A stretch of DNA of 64,000 nucleotides from Phreatobacter sp. GTDB lineage: Bacteria; Pseudomonadota; Alphaproteobacteria; Rhizobiales; Phreatobacteraceae. The position numbers were made by a program, and so were the translations under genes. The notes beneath the pieces were generated by a model, which ran no database searches, had not been told where the DNA came from, and worked only from the letters and a program-made list of their open reading frames with translations. Each line of letters opens with the position of its first letter. Positions within the stretch are counted from its first letter, which is position 1. Shown here one piece after another: positions 1 to 9,630 of the stretch. The DNA is taken from the NCBI RefSeq assembly GCF_027532945.1, contig NZ_JAPZTZ010000018.1:1-64000 (forward strand), read 5' to 3'.

Positions 1-290
1 ATGGACCTCTGCCCGATCACTTGCCAATCACGAACTTGAGAAATTGCAACGATGGATGAAAGTTTAAACTTGCATCATTGCACAATCGCACATCCGTGAT
101 CATTGGTCGCGAAACCGTGAGCCGACAAGCCTTGCGGAACCCGAGCCCGTGACGGGGTCCCGCACGGCGCCCGGCCAACATCCGGCCGCGCGAATGGGCG
201 CTCTGTGCAACCCGCACTGGCGCTTGTCCGCGATTGCCTGTTGTCTGGGTGCACTCAGCGGCGCCAAAGGCGCGATCCGAGGAAACAGCC
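1..290. other. Intergenic region at left edge
   Basis: No convincing coding region is visible in these 290 bases; the short open frames here lack family resemblance and good ribosome binding sites. The stretch around 40-110 is richer in A+T than the rest of the window and carries a 22-bp palindrome (annotated separately). It probably holds promoter and operator DNA for the gene at 291, or for a gene beyond the left edge. Confidence 0.6.
55..76. promoter_or_regulatory. 22-bp near-perfect palindrome, candidate operator
   Basis: The left half reads GATGAAAGTTT and the right half AAACTTGCATC. The right half's complement is GATGCAAGTTT, so 10 of 11 positions match, with TTTAAA at the centre. It sits in A+T-rich intergenic DNA about 215 nt upstream of the flavoprotein gene. 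The size and symmetry suit a dimeric repressor, but the regulator is not identifiable. Confidence 0.4.
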
Positions 291-914
291 ATGAGCGAGC
301 CTTCCCCCGTTGTCGCCGACACCGATCACCTCCGCGACCTCTACGGTGAGCCCGGTGAGACCGCAGCGCGCAAGATGCGCGACAGGCTGGACGCGCATTG
401 CCGTCGCTTCATCGCCCTGTCGCCCTTCCTGACCATCGCCAGCACCAGCGACACCGGCACCGATTGCTCGCCGCGCGGCGATGCGCCGGGCTTCGTCCAG
501 GTGGTCGATGACCGCACGCTGCTGCTCCCCGACCGGCGCGGCAACAACATCCTCGACACGCTGCAGAACGTGCTGGCGCGGCCCGAGGTCGGCCTGCTCT
601 TCTTCGTGCCGGGGCTGAACGAGACGCTGCGCGTCAACGGGCGCGCCAGGATTGTCACCGATCCCGCGGTGCTCCAGTCCATGGCCATCAAGAGCACGAT
701 CGTGCCGAGCTCCGCCATGGAGATCGCCGTCGACCAGGTCTATTTCCACTGCGGCCGGTCGATCCTCAGGGCCGACCTGTGGAACCCCGACAAGAAGGTA
801 GGGCGCGACGCCTTCCCGACGCTCGGCGTGGTGCTGGCGGACCAGATCGCCGGCGTCGATGCTGGCGCGACCGACAAGCGGCTCGAGGCCGCCTACACCA
901 CCAACCTCTACTGA
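291..914 (+). CDS. PPOX-type FMN-binding flavoprotein (MSMEG_1061-like)
   Basis: This 207-residue protein belongs to the pyridoxamine 5'-phosphate oxidase-like split-barrel flavoproteins. The block around residues 60-130 (SPRGDAPGFV, then LLLPDRRGNN, then VGLLFFVPG and LRVNGRARI) is the FMN-binding barrel typical of the MSMEG_1061/DR_2398 subgroup. The C-terminal CGRSILRADLW segment is also characteristic. Members are thought to use FMN or F420-like cofactors; the substrate is unknown. The start at 291 is preceded by GAGGAAACAGCC, a good ribosome binding site; an in-frame start at 234 would add residues with no family support. It stands alone, convergent with the TRAP gene. True PdxH activity is unlikely. 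Confidence 0.85.
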   Translation: MSEPSPVVADTDHLRDLYGEPGETAARKMRDRLDAHCRRFIALSPFLTIASTSDTGTDCSPRGDAPGFVQVVDDRTLLLPDRRGNNILDTLQNVLARPEVGLLFFVPGLNETLRVNGRARIVTDPAVLQSMAIKSTIVPSSAMEIAVDQVYFHCGRSILRADLWNPDKKVGRDAFPTLGVVLADQIAGVDAGATDKRLEAAYTTNLY

Positions 915-949
915 GCGGAGCGGCTGCCCGACAGATTTTCGCGGACATG

Positions 950-979
950 AAAAAAGGCCGCGTCCCGAAGGACGCGGCC
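950..979 (-). terminator. Rho-independent terminator of the TRAP solute-binding gene
   Basis: Read on the minus strand, GGCCGCGTCC, a TTCG tetraloop and GGACGCGGCC form a perfect 10-bp stem, followed at once by six T. It lies 25 nt past the stop of the minus-strand TRAP gene. Confidence 0.9.
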
Positions 980-1003
980 CCATTGGTCGCGGCGCGCCTG
1001 GGA

Positions 1004-2293
<1,290 letters not shown>

Positions 2294-2334
2294 CTATCAT
2301 CGCCGCAAAACAACGATAAATCCGGAGGAAACGC

Positions 2335-3129
2335 ATGGGGAATCCGTCGCTCTGCGCGGAACGGTTCATGCTGGTTGGTCCCGAGCGCGTCTTCTATGCG
2401 GGCCTGCTCGGCCGGCCGAAGCAGCGTACGCTCGGCGCCTTCATCGCCTTCGCCAGCATGGAGGGACGCCTGCGCATTCGGGCTGCGGGCGCGCCGGAGC
2501 GCAGTGTCGAGGCGGCCATCATGCCCGCCTATGCCCAGCACAGCATCGACCCCGAACATCCCAGCGTCATCGGCGTCCTGGTCGAGCCGGAGAGCGTCGA
2601 CCCTGACGCTCTTGCGCGCCTTTCCGCCGAGCTTTCCGCCCTCGACGAGGCCGTCCTCGCCCGCCGCCTGCGCGAGGCCTATCACCGGCTGCGCGCAGCG
2701 CCCGCCAAGCAGGCCATGGACGCGACTGCCTTCGACACCGCCGTGTTCGGAGCGCCGCTCGCCCCGCGCCGGATGGACCCGCGCATCCGCCGCGTCCTCG
2801 CCCTCCTCGGCGACAATCCCGGCGAGCCGCTGACGGCCGCCGATTGCGCGGCGCTGGCAAACCTCTCGGTCTCGCGCTTCCTGCACCTGTTCAAGCAGGA
2901 GACGGGCATCGCCTTCCGCGCCTGCCGGGCCTGGAAGCGGGCGCGCCATCTCCTGAACTTCGCCAATGAGACCATCAATATGGCGCATCTGGCGCTGGAT
3001 ATCGGCTACCCCGATTCCACCCATTTCTCCCATTCGATCCGCCGCTTCTACGGTTTGAAGCCCCGCGCCATCTTCTCCGGCTCGCGCGAGCTCGAGATCT
3101 TCCGGTCGGGTGCCGCGGCGCGGGCGTGA
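2335..3129 (+). CDS. AraC-family transcriptional regulator
   Basis: This 264-residue protein has a C-terminal AraC-type DNA-binding domain (about residues 160-250). Two helix-turn-helix units are visible: TAADCAALANLSVSRFLHLF and the second ending GYPDSTHFSHSIRRFYGLKP. The N-terminal 150 residues resemble a cupin-like effector domain but lack a recognisable ligand motif. The ATG at 2335 follows CCGGAGGAAACGC, a strong ribosome binding site. The gene is divergent from the TRAP gene and ends 68 nt before the acyl-CoA dehydrogenase at 3198. That makes it the best local candidate for controlling the catabolic block downstream, the TRAP gene, or both. Confidence 0.9.
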   Translation: MGNPSLCAERFMLVGPERVFYAGLLGRPKQRTLGAFIAFASMEGRLRIRAAGAPERSVEAAIMPAYAQHSIDPEHPSVIGVLVEPESVDPDALARLSAELSALDEAVLARRLREAYHRLRAAPAKQAMDATAFDTAVFGAPLAPRRMDPRIRRVLALLGDNPGEPLTAADCAALANLSVSRFLHLFKQETGIAFRACRAWKRARHLLNFANETINMAHLALDIGYPDSTHFSHSIRRFYGLKPRAIFSGSRELEIFRSGAAARA

Positions 3130-3197
3130 CCAGTCCACGCAAGCCGCGCCCGCCCGAGGCCCCCTAGCCTGCCGCCGACCATCCCGAGGAGCGAGCC

Positions 3198-4361
3198 ATG
3201 CTGTTCACGTCCGAGCACGAAGAGGTCCGGCGCAGCCTCCAGAAGGTCATTGCCGCCGAGATCAATCCGCATGTCGATGCCTGGGAGGCGGAGGGCCGCT
3301 TTCCCGCTCACGATGTCTTCAGAAAGCTCGGCGCCCTCGGCTTCCTCGGCCTCAACAAGCCCATCGAATATGGCGGCATGGGCCTCGACTATTCCTATGC
3401 GCTGCTGATGGCCGAGGAGGTTGGCGGCATCCAGTGCGGCGCCGTGCCCATGGCCATCGGCGTGCAGACCGACATGGCTACGCCAGCCCTCGCCCGCTTC
3501 GGCTCTGACCATGTGAAGCGCGAGTTCCTCGCTCCCGCCGTCTCGGGCGAGCAGGTCGCCTGCATCGGCGTCTCCGAGCCCGGCGCCGGCTCCGATGTCG
3601 CCTCGATCAAGACCACGGCGCGCTCCGATGGCGACGACTACGTTATCACCGGCGGCAAGATGTGGATCACCAACGGCGCCCAGGCCGACTGGATCTGCCT
3701 CCTCGCCAATACCGGCGACGGGCCGGCGCATCGCAACAAGTCGCTGATCTGCGTGCCGATGACGGAGAAGGGCGTCACCGTCGCCCGCACCCTCGACAAG
3801 CTCGGCATGCGCGCCTCCGACACCGCCCAGATCTTCTTCGACGAGGTGCGCGTGCCGAAGCGCAACCGCATCGGCGAGGAGGGCAAGGGCTTCACCTACC
3901 AGATGATGCAGTTCCAGGAGGAGCGGCTCTGGGGCGCCGCGGCCTGCCTGAAACCCGCCGAATGGATCATCGACCAGACCATCGAATACACGCGGGGCCG
4001 GCAGGCCTTCGGCAAGTCGATCCTCGACAACCAGGTGGTCCATTTCCGCCTCGCCGAGCTGAAGACCGAGGTGGAGCTGCTGCGCTCGCTCATCTACCGC
4101 GCCGCCGAGCAGATGATGGCCGGCGAGGACATGACGACGCTCGCCTCCATGGCCAAGCTCAAGGCCGGCCGCCTCGGCCGCGAGGTCTCGGACGCCTGCA
4201 TGCAGTACTGGGGCGGCATGGGCTATATGACCGAGACGCCGGTTACCCGCTACTATCGCGACTCCCGCCTGACCTCGATCGCCGGCGGCGCCGACGAGGT
4301 AATGCTCTCCATCATCGCCAAGGCCATGGGCACGCTGCCCGGCATGAGCAACCGCTCGTGA
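3198..4361 (+). CDS. Acyl-CoA dehydrogenase, citronellyl-CoA dehydrogenase (AtuD)-like
   Basis: This 387-residue flavoprotein should oxidise an acyl-CoA at C2-C3, passing electrons to ETF. The full family plan is present: an N-terminal helical domain, the FAD/substrate segment CIGVSEPGAGSDVASI, MWITNGAQADWICLLANT, and the C-terminal GGMGYMTETPVTRYYRD with probable catalytic Glu367 (GGADEVM). The opening MLFTSEHEEVRRSL, INPHVDAWEAEGRFP and the end GTLPG match my memory of the AtuD subgroup acting on citronellyl-CoA. A GAGGAGCGAGCC site precedes the ATG. It opens the one-strand block 3198-18551 that includes an acyl-CoA carboxylase. Dehydrogenase family is certain; the branched terpenoid substrate is inferred. 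Confidence 0.9.
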   Translation: MLFTSEHEEVRRSLQKVIAAEINPHVDAWEAEGRFPAHDVFRKLGALGFLGLNKPIEYGGMGLDYSYALLMAEEVGGIQCGAVPMAIGVQTDMATPALARFGSDHVKREFLAPAVSGEQVACIGVSEPGAGSDVASIKTTARSDGDDYVITGGKMWITNGAQADWICLLANTGDGPAHRNKSLICVPMTEKGVTVARTLDKLGMRASDTAQIFFDEVRVPKRNRIGEEGKGFTYQMMQFQEERLWGAAACLKPAEWIIDQTIEYTRGRQAFGKSILDNQVVHFRLAELKTEVELLRSLIYRAAEQMMAGEDMTTLASMAKLKAGRLGREVSDACMQYWGGMGYMTETPVTRYYRDSRLTSIAGGADEVMLSIIAKAMGTLPGMSNRS

Positions 4362-4375
4362 AGGGGTAACCGACC

Positions 4376-5026
4376 ATGATCACGCTCTTTCACTGCCTCT
4401 CCGCCCGCTCCTTCCGGCCGCTCTGGGCGCTGGAGGAAATGGGCCTGCCCTATGAGCTGAAGGTGCTGCCCTTCCCGCCGCGGGCCTTCGCCAAGCAATA
4501 CTTCGACGTCAACGTGCTGGGCACCGTGCCCTTCCTCATCGACGGCGACACGCGGATGACCGAATCCGCCGCGATCTGCGAATATCTTTCCGTGCGCCAT
4601 GGGCCCTCGCCCCTCGCCGTCCGGCCGGACGAGGCCGATTACGGCCTCTGGCTCAACTGGCTGCACCAGAGTGACGCAACGCTGACCTTCCCGCAGGCGC
4701 TGGTCCTGCGTTACGGGCGGTTCGAGCCGGCCGAGCGCCGCCAGCCGCAGGTGGTCGAGGACTATGCCAAGTGGTTCCACGGCCGCCTGCGCATGCTGGA
4801 TGCGCATCTCCTGAACCATGAATGGCTCGCCGCCGGCCGCTTCACCATGGCCGATATCGCGGTAGGCTATGCGCTGATGCTGTCGGAGTCGACGGGGCTC
4901 GCGAAGGACCTGCAGCCGCAGACAGCCGCCTATTGGGGCCGGCTCAAGCAGCGCGACGGTTTCCGCCGGGCGCTCGCCGCGCAGGACAAGGCCGCGGCCG
5001 AGCAGGGGGTGAAGGCGGCGATCTGA
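4376..5026 (+). CDS. Glutathione S-transferase family protein
   Basis: This 216-residue protein has an N-terminal thioredoxin-like GST domain (residues 1-80) and an all-helical C-terminal domain (90-205). The start LFHCLSARSFRPLWALEEMGLPYE, cis-Pro loop GTVPFLIDG and TESAAICEYL glutathione-binding segment are visible. The C-terminal FTMADIAVGYAL motif, with the N-capping Asp, is standard. It begins 14 nt after the acyl-CoA dehydrogenase stop with an AAGGGG site, so it is probably co-transcribed. Its role in a carboxylase operon is unclear; it may be an isomerase or detoxification enzyme for an unsaturated intermediate. That is a guess. Confidence 0.9.
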   Translation: MITLFHCLSARSFRPLWALEEMGLPYELKVLPFPPRAFAKQYFDVNVLGTVPFLIDGDTRMTESAAICEYLSVRHGPSPLAVRPDEADYGLWLNWLHQSDATLTFPQALVLRYGRFEPAERRQPQVVEDYAKWFHGRLRMLDAHLLNHEWLAAGRFTMADIAVGYALMLSESTGLAKDLQPQTAAYWGRLKQRDGFRRALAAQDKAAAEQGVKAAI

Positions 5027-5124
5027 GGGGCTCTCGATCTGACCTCCCCATCAGCCACTCCGCGCAAGACCTTGCCGGCCCCGACGCGGCCCAATGCCTC
5101 CACGACAGGAGGACCCGCCGCGCC

Positions 5125-6747
5125 ATGGCCGTGATCGAGAGCCGCATCGTCCCCACAGCTGAGGCCTTCGCCGCCAACCGCGCGGCCATGCTCGCGCTCA
5201 TCGACCGCCAGCAGGCGCTGGAGGAGCGGGCGCGCCGGGCCTCGGCCGCCGCCGGCCCGCGCTTCCACGAGCGTGGCCAGCTCCTGCCGCGCGAGCGCAT
5301 CGCGCTGCTGCTCGACCCCGGCGCCCCCTTCCTCGAACTCTCCACCCTCTCCGGCTATGGCATGGACCATCCGGACCTTGAGAAGAGTGTGCCGGGCTCG
5401 GGCGTCATCGCCGGCATCGGTTTCGTCTCCGGCGTGCGCTGCATGATCTCAGCCTCCGATTCCGGCATCGATGCCGGCGCGCTCCAGCCCATGGGGCTGG
5501 AGAAGCAGATCCGGGGGCAGGAGATGGCGCTGGAGAACCGCCTGCCCTTCATCCAGCTGGTCGAGAGCGCGGGCGCCAACCTGCTGCGCTATCGCGTCGA
5601 GCATTTCATCCATGGCGGCCAGATCTTCCGCAACCTTGCCCGCCTCTCCGCTGCGGGCCTGCCGGTCATCACCGTCACCCACGGCTCCTCGACCGCCGGC
5701 GGCGCCTACCAGACGGGGCTGTCCGATTACATCGTCATGGTTCGTGGGCGCACCCGCGCCTTCCTGGCCGGGCCGCCGCTCTTGAAGGCCGCCACGGGCG
5801 AGATCGCGACGGAGGAGGAGCTCGGCGGCGCGGAGATGCACACCGCCATTTCCGGCCTTGGCGACTACATGGCCGAGGACGACCGCGACGCCCTGCGCAT
5901 CGCCCGCGAGATCGTCGCCGCCCTCGGCTGGAACGAGCGGATGCCGGTTTCTGCGGACCGCCCCTTCGCCGCGCCGCTCCATGATGCCGAGGAGCTGCTG
6001 GGCATCATGCCCGCAGACCTCAAGCGCCCCGTCGACATGCGCGAGGTCATCGCCCGCATCGTCGACGGCTCGGTCTTCCTGCCCTTCGGCGAGGCCTATG
6101 GGCCGGCCACCGTCTGCGGCCACGCCACGATCGAGGGCCATGCCGTCGGCATCATCACCAACAATGGCCCGCTTGATCCGGCCGGCGCCAATAAGGCGAC
6201 GCACTTCATTCAAGCATGCTGCCAGTCGGCGACGCCGATCCTCTATCTCAACAACACCACCGGCTTCATGGTCGGCCGCGCCTATGAGGAAGCCGGCATG
6301 ATCAAGCACGGCTCGAAGATGATCCAGGCGGTGACCAATGCCACCGTGCCGCAGATCACCCTCTATTGCGGCGCTTCCTATGGCGCCGGCAATTACGGCA
6401 TGTGCGGCCGCGGCTTCCACCCGCGCTTCTGCTTCTCCTGGCCGAATGCCCGCACCGCCGTGATGGGCGCCGAGCAGGCCGCCGAGACCATGGCCATCGT
6501 CGCCCGTGCAGGCGCGGCCCGCCGCGGCAAGGAGGCAGACGAGGCGCAGATCGGCGCGATGAAGGCGCAGATCACCCAGCTCTTCGAGAGCCAGATGGAC
6601 GTCTTCACCACCTCGGCGCGGCTCCTCGACGACGGCGTGATCGACCCGCGCGACACCCGCGCCGTCCTGGCCGAGGCGCTGGCCACCTGCCGCGAGGCGG
6701 CGGCGAGGACGCCGGTGCCCATGCAGTTTTCGGTGGCAAGGCCCTGA
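5125..6747 (+). CDS. Acyl-CoA carboxylase beta subunit (carboxyltransferase; geranyl- or methylcrotonyl-CoA type)
   Basis: This 540-residue protein transfers the carboxyl group from biotin to an acyl-CoA. It has the tandem crotonase-like halves of the family: N-terminal RGQLLPRERI and SGVIAGIGFVSG, oxyanion segment GSSTAGGAY, then FLAGPPLLKAATGE and GGAEMH. The C-terminal half carries GIITNNGPLDPAGANKATHF and GAGNYGMCGRGFHPRF. The SDSGI segment, and STAGGAYQTGLSDY where methylcrotonyl enzymes usually have CTAGGAYVPAMSD, lean towards geranyl-CoA carboxylase (AtuC). I cannot prove this without an alignment. The ATG at 5125 follows ACAGGAGGA. The alpha subunit starts 2 nt after the stop, so the two are translationally coupled. 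Confidence 0.9.
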   Translation: MAVIESRIVPTAEAFAANRAAMLALIDRQQALEERARRASAAAGPRFHERGQLLPRERIALLLDPGAPFLELSTLSGYGMDHPDLEKSVPGSGVIAGIGFVSGVRCMISASDSGIDAGALQPMGLEKQIRGQEMALENRLPFIQLVESAGANLLRYRVEHFIHGGQIFRNLARLSAAGLPVITVTHGSSTAGGAYQTGLSDYIVMVRGRTRAFLAGPPLLKAATGEIATEEELGGAEMHTAISGLGDYMAEDDRDALRIAREIVAALGWNERMPVSADRPFAAPLHDAEELLGIMPADLKRPVDMREVIARIVDGSVFLPFGEAYGPATVCGHATIEGHAVGIITNNGPLDPAGANKATHFIQACCQSATPILYLNNTTGFMVGRAYEEAGMIKHGSKMIQAVTNATVPQITLYCGASYGAGNYGMCGRGFHPRFCFSWPNARTAVMGAEQAAETMAIVARAGAARRGKEADEAQIGAMKAQITQLFESQMDVFTTSARLLDDGVIDPRDTRAVLAEALATCREAAARTPVPMQFSVARP

Positions 6748-6749
6748 CC

Positions 6750-8771
6750 ATGACCGTCATCCCGCTCAAGCCCCCTGGTGTCGTCGCCACCCCGTTCCGC
6801 CGGCTGCTCGTCGCCAATCGCGGCGAGATCGCCCTGCGCATCTTCGCCACCGCCCGCGAGATGGGTCTCGAGACCGTCGCGGTCTATTCGAGCGCCGATG
6901 CGCGCAGCCGGCACGTCCATGCCGCCGACCGCTCTGTCGCCATCGGTGGGCCGCTGCCGGCCGAATCCTATCTCAACATCCCCGCCATCATCGCCGCGGC
7001 GAAGGCGGCCGGGGCGGAAGCGATCCATCCCGGCTACGGCTTCCTCGCCGAGAATGCCGGCTTCGCCCGCGCCTGCCGCGAGGCGGGAATCGTCTTCGTC
7101 GGGCCCTCGCCCGATTCCATCGAGGCGATGGGCGACAAGGCCCGCGCGAAAGCCCTGATGCAGGCGGCGGGCGTGCCCGTCGTGCCGGGCTACCAGGGCG
7201 ACGACCAGTCCGATGCGCGGCTTGCGGCGGAGGCTGCCGCCATCGGCTACCCCGTCATGATCAAGGCCGTGGCGGGCGGCGGTGGCCGCGGCATGCGCCT
7301 GGTGCGCGAGGCTTCCCAGTTCGCCGAGGCCCTGCGCAGCGCCCGCTCGGAGGCCGCCAATGCCTTCGGCGACGGAACGGTGCTGCTGGAAAAGGCCATC
7401 GAGTCGCCCCGCCACATCGAGATCCAGGTCTTCGGCGATCGCCACGGGAATGCCTGGCACATGGGCGAGCGCGACTGCTCCATCCAGCGCCGCCACCAGA
7501 AGCTGATCGAGGAGGCCCCCTCGCCGGCCGTGTCGCATGAGCTGCGCCAGCGGATGGGGGAGGTCGCCGTCAAGGCGGTGAAGTCGCTCGGCTACGAGGG
7601 CGCCGGGACCCTCGAATTTCTCCTCGACCGAGAGGGCAACTTCTACTTCATGGAGATGAACACCCGCCTGCAGGTGGAACATCGCGTCAGCGAGCTGAAT
7701 GTCGGGAGGGATTTCGTCGAGTGGCAGCTCAGGATTGCCGCGGGCGAAGCGATTGCGCCCCACGATGCGCACGCGCCGGCCTTCGGCCACACGATCGAGG
7801 TGCGCCTCTGCGCCGAGGACCCGGCGCAGGACTTCCTGCCGCAGTCCGGCCGCTTCCACACCTGGCCGGAATGTATCGAACCCTATGCTCAGATCGACAC
7901 CGCCATGGCGGTGGGGGCGGAGGTGCCGCCCTATTACGATTCCATGGTCGCCAAGGTCTTCGTCCACGAGAGCACCCGCGAGGAGGCGCGCGCCAAGCTC
8001 ATGGCCTGGCTGAACGGCTTCGCGAGCCTTGGCATCATGACCAACCAGGGCTTCCTGGCGCGGGCCCTCGCGCATCCCGTCTTCGCCGAAGGCCGGGCCA
8101 CCACCGCCTTCATCGCCGATCATGGCGCCGACCTCGCGCGCCCTGTGCCGCAAGGACTTCCCGATGCGGTCCTTGCGGCAGCCGTCCTGCATGATGACGA
8201 GACGCCCGACCGCTATCGCTATCGGCCCCGTCATCTCGGGCCACCCTTGCCCATCCCCATGGTCATCGAGATCGACGGCCGGCGCCACGACGTCGTCGTG
8301 CAGCAGGAGCGCGACGGCACCTGCCGGCTCTCCCATGGCGGGGTCGACTACGTCATCCGCTTCGACGAGGGGCGCCCGGATTTTCGCAAGGAAACGCCCC
8401 GGTGCCGGTTCATCCATGACGGCGTCGCCGACGAGATCCCCTGTTGGCGCGAGGGGGACCGCCTCTTTCTCCAGCGCGGCCCCGATCAGGTCATCGTGCG
8501 GGATCTCACCCGTGCGCCGGCCCAGCGCGCCGGCGCGGAGGGTTCCGACGGCCGCGTCCTTGCCGCCATGAACGGGCGCGTCGTCGCGGTTCATGTCGCG
8601 GCCGGCGATGAGGTTGCCGCCGGGCAGCCCGTCGTGACGCTGGAGGCGATGAAGATGGAGCATGTCCACATGGCGGGCGCCCCAGGCACCGTCGGCGAGA
8701 TCGGCGTCGTGGTCGGCGAGCAGGTCACCACCGGCCGCCTCCTCGCCGCCATCACGCCCACCGCACCCTGA
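6750..8771 (+). CDS. Acyl-CoA carboxylase alpha subunit (biotin carboxylase plus biotin carrier)
   Basis: This 673-residue protein carboxylates biotin with ATP and bicarbonate and carries it to the beta subunit. The biotin carboxylase part (residues 15-460) has FRRLLVANRGEIALRIF, the Gly-rich ATP loop KAVAGGGGRGMR, MGERDCSIQRRHQKLIEE and FYFMEMNTRLQVEH. A linker domain (about 500-590) is followed by the carrier domain with biotin site EAMKMEH, Lys635. Length and order match MccA and AtuF type subunits. It begins 2 nt after the beta-subunit stop and is followed after 13 nt by the hydratase. It is specific to this operon rather than the fatty-acid AccC. Confidence 0.95.
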   Translation: MTVIPLKPPGVVATPFRRLLVANRGEIALRIFATAREMGLETVAVYSSADARSRHVHAADRSVAIGGPLPAESYLNIPAIIAAAKAAGAEAIHPGYGFLAENAGFARACREAGIVFVGPSPDSIEAMGDKARAKALMQAAGVPVVPGYQGDDQSDARLAAEAAAIGYPVMIKAVAGGGGRGMRLVREASQFAEALRSARSEAANAFGDGTVLLEKAIESPRHIEIQVFGDRHGNAWHMGERDCSIQRRHQKLIEEAPSPAVSHELRQRMGEVAVKAVKSLGYEGAGTLEFLLDREGNFYFMEMNTRLQVEHRVSELNVGRDFVEWQLRIAAGEAIAPHDAHAPAFGHTIEVRLCAEDPAQDFLPQSGRFHTWPECIEPYAQIDTAMAVGAEVPPYYDSMVAKVFVHESTREEARAKLMAWLNGFASLGIMTNQGFLARALAHPVFAEGRATTAFIADHGADLARPVPQGLPDAVLAAAVLHDDETPDRYRYRPRHLGPPLPIPMVIEIDGRRHDVVVQQERDGTCRLSHGGVDYVIRFDEGRPDFRKETPRCRFIHDGVADEIPCWREGDRLFLQRGPDQVIVRDLTRAPAQRAGAEGSDGRVLAAMNGRVVAVHVAAGDEVAAGQPVVTLEAMKMEHVHMAGAPGTVGEIGVVVGEQVTTGRLLAAITPTAP

Positions 8772-8784
8772 GGAGCGCCACGCC

Positions 8785-9552
8785 ATGTCCGACGCGGTTT
8801 TGATCGAGGCGAGCGGCCCCGTCCTCACCATCACCATCAACCGGCCCGACAAGCGCAATGCCATGAACCGCGACGTGGTGGCCGGCATCGCCGCGGGATG
8901 GCGGCAGGCGCATGAGGACCCGAGCGTCCGCGCCATCGTCCTCACCGGCGTCGGCGACAAGGCCTTCTGCGCCGGGGCCGATCTCGGCGGCGGGCAGAGC
9001 TTCTTCCAGGACCTGTCCAAGCCGACCAGCGACTATGCCGACCTGCTGCGTCTCGTGCAGAACGGCACCAAGCCCTCCATCGCGCGCGTCAACGGCACCT
9101 GCATGGCCGGCGGCATGGGGCTCCTCTGCATGACCGACATGGCGGTGGCGGCCGACGATGTCGTCTTCGGCCTGCCGGAGGTGAAGGTCGGCGTCTTTCC
9201 CATGCAGGTGCTGAGCCTGCTCCAGCGCATCGTGCCGCGCCGGGTCGTGGCGGAATGGTGCCTCACGGGCGAGCCATTCACGCCCGAGGAGGCGCGCGCC
9301 GCGGGGCTCCTCAACCACGTCGTGCCGCGCGCCGAGCTTGATGCCAAGGTCGCCTGGCTTGTCGGCCGCCTCGTCGACAAGTCACCCATGGCGATCCGCC
9401 GCGGCAAATATGCAATGCGCGCCATCGAGGCGATGAGCTTCGACGAGGCCATCGCCTTCACCGAGGGTCAGATCGCCCTGACCGCCCAGACCGACGACGC
9501 CCGCGAGGGCATCGCCGCCTTCGCCGAGAAGCGCAAGCCGGTCTGGCGCTGA
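8785..9552 (+). CDS. Enoyl-CoA hydratase/isomerase family protein
   Basis: This 255-residue crotonase-fold protein would hydrate the carboxylated enoyl-CoA made by the upstream carboxylase. Seen features are TITINRPDKRNAMNRDVV, the oxyanion-hole segment KAFCAGADL, the second block RVNGTCMAGGMGLLCMTD, and GLPEVKVGVFP. In the latter two, the usual catalytic Glu positions appear as M/G-rich and Glu (LPEVKVG) residues. Size fits LiuC and AtuE (methylglutaconyl- or isohexenylglutaconyl-CoA hydratase). The start at 8785 lies after GAGGAGCGCCACGCC, 13 nt past the alpha-subunit stop. Family is sure; substrate is inferred from the operon. Confidence 0.9.
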   Translation: MSDAVLIEASGPVLTITINRPDKRNAMNRDVVAGIAAGWRQAHEDPSVRAIVLTGVGDKAFCAGADLGGGQSFFQDLSKPTSDYADLLRLVQNGTKPSIARVNGTCMAGGMGLLCMTDMAVAADDVVFGLPEVKVGVFPMQVLSLLQRIVPRRVVAEWCLTGEPFTPEEARAAGLLNHVVPRAELDAKVAWLVGRLVDKSPMAIRRGKYAMRAIEAMSFDEAIAFTEGQIALTAQTDDAREGIAAFAEKRKPVWR

Positions 9553-9630
9553 GCGGGGTCAGCGGCTCAACGCAAGATCGCACAGCGCAACACAGCGACC
9601 ATGGTGCCATCGATGGAAGGCTCCCGACCG

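Noticed and set aside
6393-9020. Very long open frame on the minus strand opposite the carboxylase alpha-subunit gene
   Set aside because: It is antisense to a clear biotin carboxylase with full motifs, has no family resemblance, and is explained by high G+C at third codon positions.
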